Of a stretch of 64,000 nt of DNA, positions 35,977 through 48,651 are shown piece by piece. The translations under genes and the position numbers were made by a program. Where the stretch lies: NCBI GenBank assembly GCA_024291935.2, contig CM044310.1, positions 117,562,213 to 117,626,212 of the forward strand. Reading direction: 5' to 3'. The notes beneath the pieces are model-generated. The model was not told where the DNA came from and did not search any database. It saw nothing but the letters and a program-made list of their open reading frames with translations. Numbering within the stretch: the first letter of the stretch is position 1; every line of letters starts with the position of its first letter. This DNA is from Okapia johnstoni. Its lineage: Eukaryota > Chordata > Mammalia > Artiodactyla > Giraffidae.

Positions 35977-38900
35977 CTAGAAGGAGAAGATGCATAGAGG
36001 TCAAGACCATCATTAGCTCACCGCTTCGTACGCTCACACATCTGTTCTTTGACGATTTCTCAGCACCTTCTTCTATGTGAGAAGCACTGTTCTGGGTGCT
36101 AGGGGCTCAGCAGTGAACAAAAGAAGCTTCTTGACTTGATGGGGGGAAGTGGAGCAGGTCAGCAATTAAGCAAAGAAACATCCCACTTCATTACAGGTAG
36201 CAAGAAGTGCTCTGGAAAAGCATGAACCCAAGTAAGGGGAGAGAAGGCAGCAGGGCAGGGTGTGCTGGATACACAGGGTCATGAACTCATTCCACAAGGA
36301 TTCATTCACTGAGCTCCAACTGTGTGCCAGGCACCATGTTAAAAACTAGAGACAGATGATGATCAAAGTGCTTGCCCAACCTCTCTCTGACCTCCTGAAG
36401 TTTAATGGTCCAATGGGTGTCGAATGGCATGAATTGAAGCATCATTCATACACAAAAATTTTATCTGTTCGATGCTTAGTAAATAGTGAGGGGTAACTGA
36501 AATAAATGTCTCCAGCCCCCATTCAGTGTCCACTCACATCATTCTGAGCCAGGCTGACGGCTTCTCGTGCCCTGTCTGATTTCCCTCGTGCAGGAACCCC
36601 ATTGGCTGGAACCGTCACTATCAAACTGCAAAGGGGGAAACCGGGGCTCAGAGAGGTGACGCTGCTGCCCCTGTTCACGCAGAGGGGCAGCCGCAGAGCT
36701 GGGATTTGATCTCAGGTCACCGGGCTCCAGAGCTCCTGCTCTTCACGGCCCTGCATGCCTGCTCTCTCCCCAGGCCTGTCAATCTCTCTCCGTGGTGTGG
36801 AGGATCGGACGTGGGGTTCCTGAATAGGTGCCTCCCCCATGTGCAGACTCCTTCCTAACCTGCTCCAGAGGCCACACCATGGACAGCTCCCCACGTCCCC
36901 GGCACCACCTCCCCTGGCTTGTTCCCACTTCCTCATCTCAGAGCAGCCCTGCAGATCTGTGGAGCGCACAGGGTATGAGGTCAGTCGGCCAGGGTTGGAA
37001 TCCTGCGTCCTCTGCCCATTAGAACTGGAGCCTTGAACAACGCGCCCAAACTGTCTGTGGCTCCATTTGCTCACCCAGAGAGTGGCGGTGATGCTAATGA
37101 TGGTCACTTTCTCTGTAAGGAGACTGGAGGGTAACCCAGGTTAGAATCACCCATGTTAGAATCACCCATGTTAGAATGGTGGCTGCTAGCGTAAGTGCTC
37201 AGTCAGTGTTAGCTGATCCTACATCCCTGGAATTCACTCCAACTCTGACCTGAGGACTCTGGGGGCTTCATAAAGGAGGCAGTTTGGACTTGGACTTGGG
37301 AGGTTCGGGGAACTTCATCTGACTATTGTGAGCATGGCAACACAAGGTGAAGAGGACATTTCTGATGACAGGCATCCCCCAGGCAGAGGCATAGAAGTGG
37401 GGAAATTGGAGAGAGCGACGGGACTCTGCTGCACTCACTGGGCTCCTGGACGTGGACTTCATCGTACAAGGTCAGCTGGGTGGCGGAGTTCTCTGCGATG
37501 CACCTGTCTCTGCCCATCTGGTCCCAGGTCAGACTCGGGAGGGTGATGTTCTTCTCTGAGAAGCTCAGGAGGGAGCCATTGTGGATCCAGCGGTACTTGG
37601 ATTCTGGTCTGGAATAGGAGACGCACTCCATCTCCACCTGGGAGCCGATCTCAGCAGACAGGACGCCGTTGAAATCAGTGGGACTGCTACTGAGCAGCAG
37701 ACTGTAGGGACCATCTGCAGAGACAGGGCGGGACCCCCACAACTATGCTTCTGACACCTGGGGGTCCCATCTCCTTCCCTCAGTCCACACGAAGTCCTCC
37801 CCCAGCCCCGAGATGCCCCCACTCTGTACCCCAAGCAAACTCCCAGACCCATCCCAACCAGGGCAGCTGAGCCAATGACAGTGACAGTAGTCGTAGCATC
37901 TTCTGTTACCAAGAGGTACTACAGCCCAGCTCCCTGGCTGCCCTTCACATCGTAATAAAATAGAAAAGTAAAAGTAGAAGGAGGCATCACACCTACTGCA
38001 CTGTTTTAAACATGTCACACATTCACACATTCACTTAATTCCCGCACAACCCATGTGACCACAGCCACTCATGATCCATTTCATGCCTGAGGATAACGAG
38101 GCTCAGGGGAGAGGTTTAGGGATTCACAAGTCCCCTGCTGCCCTACAAAAGGACCAGGCAAGTACCCTTATGACCTGGGAGGAATTTCCCTGAACACTTG
38201 CAGCCCCTGTGCCTTTGGCTTTGGTTCCGAACCTCTGGCCAGTGAGCAGTGTGGGAAGGTCAGAAATGATGAGCCCTTTGTCCACACCTTTCAGGTTGGC
38301 AAATCTGAGACGCGGCAAGAGTGGTTCCAGATTTAAACGTGATAATGACGCTAGACTTGATGTGTTTCCCAGTTGAAAAGGATGAGAGAGTTGGATCAGT
38401 GTGAACAGTCCTGGAATGTTTCAAAGAATCTGAGTGTCACTGCATTTCTAAGTTCAGGAGGATTTTACAAGACCTGTTAGAGAATTTGAGCAGGTCTTAG
38501 TAGGTTGCCAACTTGTGTTGATGGGCAGCAGAGGACTTTAACAGAGTGTCTATAAAATGCATAATTTAGTTTGAAAACCAAACTCTTTGGGGGAGTATAA
38601 TCAATCCCATCCCAGTAACAGCAAAAGGGAACATGATTTTACTAAATTTAGAAGAACTGAATAAAATGATCAGTGAGCTGAATTTAAGACTCGTGAACAA
38701 TTGGGTTTTGAAAACTTAAGAAATGAAGTGTCGTTTTAAGAAACCGTTGCAGGGGCGTCCCTGGTGGCTCAGTGGTAAAGAATCCACCTGCCAATGCAGG
38801 AGACGCGGGGTCCATCCCTGATCAGGGAGGACCCCACAAGCCTCGGAGCAGCTAAGCCCGTGCCCACAACTATTGAGCCTACGTTCTAGAGCCTGGGAGC

Positions 38901-41900
38901 CGCGGCTACTGAAGCCTGCCCACCCTAGAGCTCGTGCTCAGCAACAGGAGCAGCCCTGGCACCACAGCAAAGAGCAGCCCCTGCTCGATGCAACTACAGA
39001 AAAGCCTGCACAAAGCAGTGAAGACTCAGCACAGCCAAAAATAAATCAATAAAATGATTTTTAAAACAATTGGTTGTAAGCAGTCCCCTCAGGGCACAAG
39101 AGACAGGTGTCACAAATTCACACTATTGCTAATCTGAGAGGTAGGGATTAGGGCTTCCATTTTAAACCGAGTGGAGACCAGGGTTCTGAGCAGCGAGTAG
39201 GGTTCTGAAGCCTAAGAGTTAAATAGTCAACCGTGGGATTCGAACCCAGGGAAGCTGTCTGCAAGGCGGCTCATACCGCTCTCTCCAGTTCTGCCTGTCT
39301 TATTGCTATGCCCTGGGAAAACCCTGAGCCCTACCCCTGGCTTCACTCTCATGATCCCAAAACACTCACAGGCCACTGTCACATAGACGAGGTCACTTTT
39401 CTGAATGATCTCTGGGAGAATTTCTATCCCACACTGAAGTGGTGAGTCGAAGCGGCCGAACATTCGGATGACGAGGGTCTTGTTGTCCGAGGAGATGGTC
39501 ATCCGGTAATTGCTGGACACCGGTACATAATTCACATACCACTGGACGTGGCTGTCATTGGTGTAGCAAGTGGCAGCCACTACATCCTGGCCATCTACGA
39601 CGGAGGTGGTGTTGACGGAGATTTGCGGGACTTCCAACGCTGGGTGAAGCAGGAAGGAGAAGGTTAGGGGTCGGATCTGTCTCCCCACGCTCTGCTTCTC
39701 TCCAGTGGGGGTTTCAGGGTATGTTGGGGAGAAACCCAGAATTGTAAGATCGGATTTAGCATCCTGGAAAGAGAGCATCCCTGGGGCTGAGACGGACAGA
39801 GAAGCAGGGATGGGCATGAGGCAGTCGAGATGGGGGTTCTCTACTGAGCTTAATTTTTAGGGATTATATATATTATATATAATATATAATTTTTAGGGAT
39901 TATATTATTATATATAATATAAATTTTGAAGGATTATATATATTATATATAATTTTTAGAGATTATAAATGATTATATATATTATATATAATATATAATT
40001 TTAGGGATTATATATATTATATTGATTGTATTTTATATATTATCAATATAATATATATAGCCATATATATAATATATTATATATAATATATAATATAAAT
40101 AGATAACATGTATATTATATATTATATATTATTAAATACAATATATAATACATATAATATAACATATTATAAATAATATATATTATATATCATATTATAT
40201 TATAAATATATATTATATATTATAATACATAATATACAATATAATATATACTATATAATAATATATAGTATATATTATTACATATAATATGATATATAAT
40301 ATAATCTAATATCTAATATCTAATATCTATATAATGTATATAATATACTATACAATATAAATATTGTATGATACATTATATACATTATATACATAATATA
40401 TAATGTATATAATATATATTATATATGTTATATTATATTGTATATATAATAATATATATTATCTATATATTATATTGTATATAACATAATTATTATCTAT
40501 AATAATATAGATATATGTATATTATATATAATATTATATACAGTAATAATATATAATATATAATATATATTATAATATATAATTATATATTATATATTAT
40601 TATAGTATATAATATATATAATAATTATATATTATAATAGTAATATTATAATATATAATATAGTATATATAATATATATTATATATATTATAAATATTAT
40701 ATTATATATTATATTATAGTATATATATAATATATATATAATATATATATTATAGTATATATATTATATATTTTTTATATATTATAGTATATATATTATA
40801 TTATATATTATATTATATATTATATATTATATTATATATAATTGTAATTGTATTATATATAATAATTATATATATAATAATATGTAGTAATATATAATAT
40901 ACATAATATATATAATGTAATATATATTATATCTATAATATTAATATATAATATAATATAACATATATTTAATATTAATAATATATATTATATTATATAT
41001 ATTATATTATAGATATAATATATATTACATTATATATACACATTATATATACACCTTATACACATTATATATATTAATCTATATATAGATTAATATTATA
41101 TCTATAATATTAATATATAATATAATATTATATATTATAATATATACTATAATATATATTATATAATATAATATATAATATTATTATTATAGTAATATGT
41201 ATTATATTATATTATAGATATAATATATATTACATTATATATATACACATATATTATATACATATATACATATATACATATATACACATATACATATATT
41301 ATAGATATAATATACATTACATTAAATATATATACATATATATGCAATTATATTATAACTGTATAATAATTTATAATATATATGAAATATATAATGTAAT
41401 AATTATTATATCTATAATATATTTTATATTATATATTATATCTATAATATATTATAGATATAATATATATTAAATTATATATTATATGTTTTATATTATA
41501 TATAATATATATAATATAATATATAATTTATAATATTTATATATATCATATTATGTAGTTATATTATATATATAGTATATATATAATCATATAGTTATAT
41601 CATTATATATTATATATAATTATATATATATTATATCATTGTAATAATAAGTGAGTTCTTACTATTGTCCAGTGGCCTGAAATGAGAGATGGTGTTTGTT
41701 CTCCATAACAATTCCTCCCATTAACTGTTCCCATTCTCTTTACAAGTTTCTGCCTCTAACCTTAAGGCAGACCATAGCGATGGATAATACTGCCAATTAC
41801 AAATGAGAAAGCTGAGGCTCAAAAGGTGACATGGTGAATGAAGAGTCAGAGGTGAAGTAATTTCTTCCAGCCTTCGAAATCCACGCTGTCCTGCCCTAGC

Positions 41901-43952
41901 CCTGTGGAGCAGCAAGAGCTCGCTGGAGTAGATGGAATCCCAAGATGGCCCCATGATCTCCACTCTCTGGCATAACCCCTCTATAATCCCATCCCCTCAA
42001 TGCGAGTGGAGCTCCTGACTTTCTTGTAGCCTACTGAATATGACTAAGGTGATGGGCTCTCTGTCACTCCCATCATTAGCTTTGTTGCATTAGACTCCTC
42101 TCCAGACAGAGAAATTTTTGTTGGCCTTGAAGAGGCAAAGAGCCAGGATGTGAAATCCTGTAGACAGTGTCACATGTGAGAACATCACCCTGGCCAACAC
42201 CCTGTGAGTCTCAGTGCTGGAAATGGCTGAGCCACATCAGAACTTCTGACTCACAGAAGCGGGTGTTCTTTTAAGCTACTAAGTTTGAGGCTATTTGTCC
42301 CACAGCAGGAGATAATTAACCCTCTGAGAGGGACCCTGGAGCCCTTGAAGGTAGTGAGGCTCCCATTTCTGGGGAGAAGCTGGGCTACCATCCACCAAGG
42401 CGCCCAGTGTCATCTGGAGGTGGGTGGAGACTGGATGATGTGAGCTCCATGGGACACCATCCCCTAAACCTCCAGTCCAACTCAGCTGCAGTTGGGTGGC
42501 GGGGCAGCTGCCAACTCACCTCGGATCTCGAGCCAGCCAGTTGCTCTCTGGGTATCAGATGGTGTTCACCCTCACTGTGTAATTCCCCGTGTCATTTAAC
42601 TGTGACCTCCCGATCCTCAGGGTACCTCTAATGGACACACTTTCCCGGCCGCTGTATATGGGGCCCTCCTGCCTGGAATGAGATGTGGCATTGTAGCTGA
42701 TAATCAGATTTTCCTCGGTGTCATTTGCACCCTGGTGCCAGCTATATTCCTGAACATCTTCAGGGGCGTTCTCGATGACCAGTGAGCTTGAATATCTTTC
42801 CACTCCGATGAGTGAATCCGGGGCGATGTAGATTTGGCTGGAGGCCTGGTGGATCCCGCAGGCCAGCAGACTGGCTGAGAAAGACAAAACAGAAAAAGAC
42901 ACACACACATACATACATGCACACAGGTTTACACCCATAGATCATGATCCACAGAGACCTTGGAAAATGGGTCAAGGGCTTGTAGCTCCTGAAGGACTTG
43001 GCGGTCTGTTCCCCCACTCTCCGTCACCGCAGCCCTTGCCCTGGTCCTTTCTTTTATTGTCCTTTTCCAGGCTGTCCTCCTCCTTGAACTGCTGTCCATC
43101 CTCACAGGTCAGTTTTGTGGATCCTTATGAAGCCCCACTGGTGACCCTGCTCTCCCTCTGCTCACATATCTTCTATGGCTCCCCAGTGCTCAGAATAAGT
43201 TCAAAGCCTTAGCATTGCTTGTGAGACATGTAGAGAGAACTGGTCTCTAGGACCCAATGTAGGCTCTTTTTGAGTCACATCTACTCTACTTCATCACTTT
43301 CATTCATCAAAAGGCACAGTGTCCAGCCCGTGTGCCCCAGTCACACACACAGCTCTTCTTGATCCGTCACACATACTCTTCCCCACTTCCCCACCCTGAT
43401 CCCTGCTCTCTCCTCCCCATATCTGTCTTCCTTGTTGACTCACTTCTGTGTCCCCAGCTCCCCGGAGATCAGGGTGGAACCCAGCAGGAGGGCTCAGAAT
43501 GGTTATCTGGGGGGATTAAACTCCCCCAAGAGGATCTACACTGTCTTTGATTTACCATCTAGGTTCAGCGGCACAAACACCAATGTGGGTGTGTATCTGT
43601 TATCTCCTAAGTGGTGGGAGGGGCAGGTGTCTGCTGCTCTGGGAACCCTAAGCCTTGCCTCCATGGAGGAGGCAAAGACAGCTGAGACCCCTGCTCCAGG
43701 GCTCCAGGTGTGGACCCTAGGGGTTTTAGAGGACAGTATATGTGGGCACCAGGGAAACATGAGAGTGGTCAGTATCAGGAGGAAGCAGAGTGTTTTGGGG
43801 GAAAGTGAGGGATTGGGAGGGGTCCTGCCAGAGACGAAGTGGCAGTGGAAGGGATCAGGGCAGAGGAGGTGAGCTCTGAGGAAGTGATTGCTGGCATTGT
43901 TTGTTGGGGTTCGATTTCATCATGCCTTGTGGTGGGTAGAGATGAATGCTAT

Positions 43953-44001
<49 letters not shown>

Positions 44002-44157
44002 TTGGGCAAGCCGTGCCCAGGTGTGTGAATTCATGAAAGTCCCACTGAGGGTCTTTGGTCTCTCCCTTCTCCCCCACATCCATCCTGCTAGCCCCACTCT
44101 CTTACCCACAAGGACCAGTTCCCTCCAGAGTCTGCACCTGGGTCTGGAAAAGTCCAT
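35841..44157 (-). CDS. CEACAM18: CEACAM18, CEA-related cell adhesion molecule 18 (frameshifted N-domain exon)
   Basis: A CEACAM family membrane glycoprotein; the ligand is unknown to me. Five exons on the minus strand: signal start 44106-44157 (MDFSRPRCRLWREL), N-domain 42520-42874 (SLLACGIHQAS signal end, then an IgV-like domain with DTGNYTV), Ig domain 2 39370-39639, Ig domain 3 37439-37714 (SAEIGSQVEMEC; IHNGSLLSFS), and transmembrane 35841-35976 (about 24 hydrophobic residues, then FRDYSAR). All junctions except one keep phase 1, and the order and sequence match human CEACAM18 as I recall it. Odd: the N exon is 355 nt where the family pattern needs 354 or 357. Its frame meets TGA at 42557-42555, while TQRATGWLEIR just before the donor lies in another frame. 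This copy therefore looks unable to make the full protein unless the base call is wrong. No cytoplasmic exon found. Confidence 0.88.
36300..36725 (+). repeat. MIR-like pieces in CEACAM18 intron
   Basis: Old SINE text at about 36300-36370 (tgtgccaggcaccatg) and 36600-36725 (ggctcagagaggtgac; gctgggatttgatctcagg). The rest of the intron (35977-37438) shows no exon. Confidence 0.5.
37439..37714 (-). CDS. CEACAM18: CEACAM18 Ig domain 3 exon
   Basis: 276 nt, phase 1-1, acceptor CTCTGCAG, donor A|GTGAGT. Contains the VEMEC and DRCIAEN cysteine strands, tryptophan in YRWIHNG, and N-glycosylation sequons. Confidence 0.88.
38753..39060 (+). repeat. CHR-type SINE in CEACAM18 intron
   Basis: Head gcgtccctggtggctcagtgg, then the long body with ctactgaagcctgc, ending aataaatcaataaaatg. 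Confidence 0.75.
39370..39639 (-). CDS. CEACAM18: CEACAM18 Ig domain 2 exon
   Basis: 270 nt, phase 1-1, acceptor TTCACCCAG, donor T|GTGAGT. Contains AATCYTND, VQWYVN and LQCGIEI strands and several NxT/S sequons. The frame is open throughout. Confidence 0.88.
39860..41640. repeat. 1.8-kb nearly pure A+T repeat in CEACAM18 intron
   Basis: Diverged tandem array of TATAT/ATTATA-type words with almost no G or C except scattered interspersed bases. It starts with three or four copies of an ATTTTTAGGGATTATATA-like unit, which look like the seed of the expansion. It lies between the Ig domain 2 exon and the N-domain exon. High self-complementarity means hairpins or cruciforms are expected and assembly length is doubtful. 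Confidence 0.95.
41641..42519. other. Intron between AT array and N-domain exon
   Basis: Unique-looking sequence without a supported exon or young repeat. Confidence 0.5.
42520..42874 (-). CDS. CEACAM18: CEACAM18 N-domain exon, frameshifted near its end
   Basis: Acceptor TTTCTCAG, donor G|GTGAGT. Open until VRVNTI, then TGA at 42557-42555, about 35 nt before the donor. The family tail ATGWLE is present but in another frame (net +1 or -2). Confidence 0.85.
43956..44000 (+). repeat. (TG)n microsatellite, about 22 units
   Basis: Uninterrupted TG dinucleotide run in CEACAM18 intron 1. The surrounding intron (42875-44105) has no other feature seen. Confidence 0.95.
44106..44157 (-). CDS. CEACAM18: CEACAM18 first coding exon
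   Basis: ATG at 44157, 17 codons of signal peptide start, donor G|GTAAGA. A (TG)n repeat lies about 105 bp into the following intron. Confidence 0.82.
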
Positions 44158-44531
44158 GAGCCACTCTGGTCCTCCTGCTGGAGGGATCTCTCCAGGGACC
44201 CAGCTGCCTCCTGTGCCCTTTTACAGACCTGTGTCCTCTCAGGCCCCAGGTGTGGCCTCCACCCACTTCTTGCTCAGGGATGGACTCTGAACTGCAAGGC
44301 GGGAGGGGCTGGGGAAGAGACACTCTGCTGAGTGGGCGATTATCTTTAGGACTTGATACCCACAAGGAAGGACCTTGGACCCATGGCTAAAAAAAAAAAA
44401 ACTCTTAAAATATGTGGTCAGGCTTGGGCAATCACCGGGCCACTTCTTCATGTGATTCCTAGGGTTTTTCCAAAGCCTGTTGATTCAGCAAAATTCAGGC
44501 TTGCACAGACAAATCTGATGAACCTGTTTAT

Positions 44532-44881
44532 TGATAGGGCCCACGTGGGGTCTCACTGATAAGATGGCTCATTTTGTTAACCCCACAAACAAAGAATAAA
44601 TCACAGTGATCCTTGAGAATGACCAAATTGCCCAAATGGCATCCTGTTGTCTCACTGGTGCCTATCTTCTCAAAGCTGTGAGACCACCAGATTCCAGACC
44701 TCTGGCTACGTGACCATCCCTTCAGAGAATTTTTCATTGATGGGGTATAAGAAGGACCCCGTCAGAAAGGGAGGACACTGGTTCTCCTTAAGGGCCAGTC
44801 ACCCTCTTTTTTCCCTCTAATAAATTTCCCTTTTCTTGCCTGACTGCCTGGCTCGCTCTTTTTCTCTGCACTTGCCGAACA
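44532..44881 (+). mobile_element. Solo LTR, 350 bp, 5-bp target duplication TTTAT
   Basis: Starts TGATAGGGCC and ends GCCGAACA. TTTAT lies directly before (44527-44531) and directly after (44882-44886). A TATA-like gggtataagaagg is near 44744 and AATAAA near 44819, about 60 bp from the 3' end, the order expected of a plus-oriented LTR. No internal viral genes are adjacent that I recognise. Confidence 0.72.
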
Positions 44882-45840
44882 TTTATGACTATCACAGTTA
44901 GCTTCAGGTTATTTTAAAGGATATTCTGATCTTCCTTCAGATGTTGATTCCAACCAGGTAGCTTTTAATTCTATGTTTGCTAACGGGCTGAACCGGGACC
45001 TCTCTTGGACCAGGATAGGGTGGTAAACTCTGTTGAAGATTTAGCTAATCTGGAAAAACAGCTCTCTCACTCTAGAGGAGCTCCCTAAAAGGAAGACCCC
45101 CCAAATTCTTCTTCTTTAACTCCAGCAATTGAGGACCCCTCCGTGAAAGCAAGACCCTCCTTGTTTCTGCTCTCACTGCAAAAAAAAAAAAAAAAAAAAA
45201 AAACCCTCCAGGACATTAGAAAGGATTGTCATAAATTAAAGGTCTTAAGGTGCCTTTTTCCTCCCAATTCCTAATGATGGAGCTCTGAGGAACTATGGGG
45301 CCTCTTCCCCCTTTTTCCCTCTTCACTGGTTTGAGAAACATTTCTCTACATTGAGAGTAAATCTCTCTGGTCCTAATTCATGCTGTAGACACACTTTTGG
45401 TGTTCAACCCACTACCATAAAACAGCCCTTGGCTTGAGTACTAAAATCATCCAAACAGTGGGGATCTTCAATGAACCCCAAGAGATTCTTGCCTCTGAAC
45501 CTATTCCCTCTGTTTAGACCTTTGAGGTACTCTCCCTTTTCTCCTTTGTTCCTCCACGCTTATGGATTTATCAGGTTGAGACTCCTTAAAGAAGTACCAT
45601 GCTGTCCTACCTTTCCCCCAAAGGGGAAAATAATTCTAGAATTTGACAGTGGTAATAGTATTTGACAGTGGCCACCCAAGTGAATTAAATGACCCTTGGC
45701 ATCTTTTCTTTGTTCCATCTCTGACAAAGCTAAAGCTGAACCTGGAAACACTGATCAATTATCTCTACGGAATCAGCTACCCTCCTTATGGGCAAAATCT
45801 CCAACTGATAAGTCACAGTACACCTTCCACCAAAATCCAG
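44882..45840. other. Unassigned sequence, possibly older retroelement DNA
   Basis: Diverged, with a 24-A run near 45179. Short open frames only. I recognise no gene. Confidence 0.35.
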
Positions 45841-45841
45841 T

Positions 45842-47095
45842 GAACTTCCCTGGTCATCCAGTGATTAAGACTTCACCTTCCAATGCAGGAGATGCAGGTT
45901 TAATCTCCAGTCAGGGAGCTGGGATCTCACATGCCTCAACAGTCAAAAAAATAAACCATGAAATGGAAGCAGTGTTGTAACAAAATCATTAAAGACTTTT
46001 AGGGCCTCCCTGGTGGCTCAGGGGTAAAGAATCCACCTGCCAATGTAGGAGACACTGATTCGATCCCTGATCTGGGAAGATCCCACATGCCGAGGAGCGA
46101 CTAAGCACGTGAGTCACAACTGCTGAGCTTGTGCTCTAGAGCCCGTGTTCTGCAACAAGAGAAGCCCCCTCGATGAGAAGCCAGTGCCCCACAGCTAGAG
46201 AAGCCCCCACTCACCACAACTAGAGAAAAGCCCACACAGCAGTGAAGACCCAGCACAGCCAAATAAATAAATAAATAAGGTTAGAAAACACATAAAGACT
46301 TAAAAATTCAAATAGATCTCTCAAAATTGCTTTTCAGAATTAATATCCTATAGGTAAGAAGTCCTTCAGTGCTTCCCAGGTGGCACATTTGATCCCTAGG
46401 TTGGGAAGATCCCCAGGAGGAGGACATGGCAACCCATTCCAGTATTCTTGCCTGGAGAATCCCTTGGACAGAGGAGCCTGGGGGCCTATGGTGCATAGAG
46501 TCTCAGAGATTTGGACACAACTCAAGGACCTTGGCACGCACGCACAAGAAGCCCTTCAAGGCTTAAAGACCATCATAGAAGGTTACAAGGCTCAAAGCCC
46601 TTGTACCAGTCCCTGCTAATACTGCCAATTTGGCACTGAGGATGAAGGTGTTTCTCAGCTCTTCAAGGAATAAACAGAACTGCTGAACTTTGACACTGTT
46701 ATTCCTAACACTCATATGTTGTGGGCATCCCTTCCACCATAAGTAAATTCTTTACTGCAATTGATTTATGAGTATAACCTTTAGTGGGCTTTCCTGGTGG
46801 CTCAGATAGAACTGGTTTCATTCAGAGCCCAGTTCCAGTTCACTGCAGGAGTTAAGGGGCTTCCCAGGTGGTGCTAGTGGTAAAAAAAAAAAAAAAAAAA
46901 AAACCTGCCTGCTGATGCAGGAGATACAAGAGATGCGAGTTCGATCCCTAGGTTGGGAAGATCCCCTGGAGGAGGAAAGGGCCACCCACTCTGGTTTCTT
47001 GACAGAAGAATCCCATGGACAGAGGAGCCTGGTGGGCTACAGTCCATGGGGTCCCAAAGAGTCAGACATGACGGAAATTGGACAGCAAGCACGCA
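45842..47095 (+). repeat. Run of five forward tRNA-headed SINEs
   Basis: Heads or bodies at about 45842-45960, 46003-46280 (CHR-type ending in aataaataaataaat), 46372-46540, 46790-46820 and 46860-47090. The last contains an internal A run of about 21 at 46880 in place of part of its head. Confidence 0.75.
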
Positions 47096-47360
47096 TGCAA
47101 AAACCTAAGAATTTAAAGCAATGAGACCCTCAGGAGGCCCCTTCTCCTTGGGAGGTGCCTACAGGTTTGGAATTCATTCCAGCCTCCAGAGACTCACTCT
47201 CCTGTCCTTAAGCAGACCCGGAGCTGGGCTGATCTGTTCCATCCTGAATTCCCTATAACTTGGAGTCAGGAACCTGAGGTTTCCTACGTCATCAGACTCT
47301 GAATCAGAGACATCTGAAAATACTGGGGAACTGATTCCCTCCAGAAAGACCTACTAATAC

Positions 47361-47830
47361 TGCTACTGAGTCCAAGCTCGCTCTGCTCACCACACGACAG
47401 AGAGGCCAGTGAATTGGAGACAAGGCTGTTGAGGCAAGGGATACAGCTTTATTCAGAAAGCCCCCGGACCAAGAAGACGGCAGACTTAAGTGTAAAAATA
47501 ACCCTCTTATTGGGGTCTAGATGCCTGGATCTTTTATAGATCAGAGACTGGGCAGGGGGAGGTGAGGAGACAAAGTAAAAAGGTCATCAATCTTGCAAAT
47601 ATCTCCTAGAATGGCAAGCCTCAGGCGGGGGATGTGTTAATTTCCTCCTTCCTGTAGCCATCCACAGGGGGACAGAGTCCTGAACAAGAGCTCTTTAGTT
47701 TTAACAGTTAGGCGGAGGGGCAGACTCTCTGAGGCAGGCCATTGTGTATGATCATAATAACAAAAGTAATGAAAAGTGAGTCAAAGAAACAGTCCCAACC
47801 TGGAATCAGAATTGGCTTTTCCCTGCAACA
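47361..47830 (-). mobile_element. Solo LTR, 470 bp, minus orientation, 4-bp target duplication
   Basis: On the minus strand it begins TGTTGCAGGG and ends AGTAGCA. ATAC (plus strand) flanks both ends, at 47357-47360 and 47831-47834. A TATAAAAGATCC box (complement of about 47530-47541) and AATAAA (complement near 47449) are in LTR order. A 4-bp duplication is typical of class I (gammaretrovirus-like) elements. No coding interior remains. Confidence 0.8.
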
Positions 47831-48004
47831 ATACGGGATGTGGCTCCCCTTAGCCAGCCCCAGAACTCACCTGGGGCAGGTGGCACCCGGGGAAGCTGTC
47901 TCATAGAGTCCTTAATCTCTTTCTGGAGCTCAGCTTTGTTCTTTTTTATTGGAAGAGCAAAATGTCACAGCCCCTCCCAGGGCAAATTTCTACCAGGTGC
48001 AGTC

Positions 48005-48220
48005 AGCAAGTGTGCGTGCTAAGTCATTACAATCATGTCCGACTCTTTGCAACCCCATGGACTGTATAGCCCACCAGGCTCCTCTGTCCATAGGATTTTT
48101 CAGGCAAGGATACTGGAGTGGTTTGCCATGCCCTCCTCTAGGGGATCTTCCCAATCCAGGGATCAAATCTGTGTCTCACGCATTGAGGACAGATTCTTTA
48201 CTAATTGAGCCACAGACATT
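48005..48220 (-). repeat. Bov-tA type SINE, antisense
   Basis: Body aatcatgtccgactctttgc through the reversed tRNA head near 48215. Confidence 0.8.
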
Positions 48221-48435
48221 AATAAATTTCCATCCCTACCTATTTATTAGGCCTGGAAAGCACCAGGAATATTAACCTGGGCCCTTTGTGCGACTCCAAA
48301 CAGGTGGAGCCCTAATAACTTCCAGCCACTGTCCTCCTAGACCTGCCTAGGCAAAGCCCCATCACCCCAAGTGCATCAGACTAGCAGGGGGAGCCGTGGA
48401 GTTGTGAAACTCGGCCACCCTGACCTTGGTCAACA

Positions 48436-48535
48436 TGGCAACCCACTCCAGTATTCTTGCCTGGGAAATGCCATGGACAGAGAAGCCGGATGGGCTACAG
48501 TCCAAGGGGTCACACAGTTGGACACGACTGAAGTG
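48436..48535 (+). repeat. Bov-A body fragment
   Basis: Matches the Bov-A body from ggcaacccactccagtattc to gacacgactgaagtgac. Confidence 0.7.
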
Positions 48536-48651
48536 ACCGAGCCCGCAGGCAAGTGATGAAAAGTAGTAACTCTGATACATGCCCCAGAGCGCCTTGTTCC
48601 CTGTTACGCAGTGTGGTGTGGTTTAGTCTCTAAGTCGTGTCCGACTCTTGC

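Noticed and set aside
39860..41640. Repeated units in the AT array as a CRISPR-like or satellite-centromere array
   Set aside because: No constant repeat with unique spacers; it is diverged A+T low-complexity DNA in an intron.
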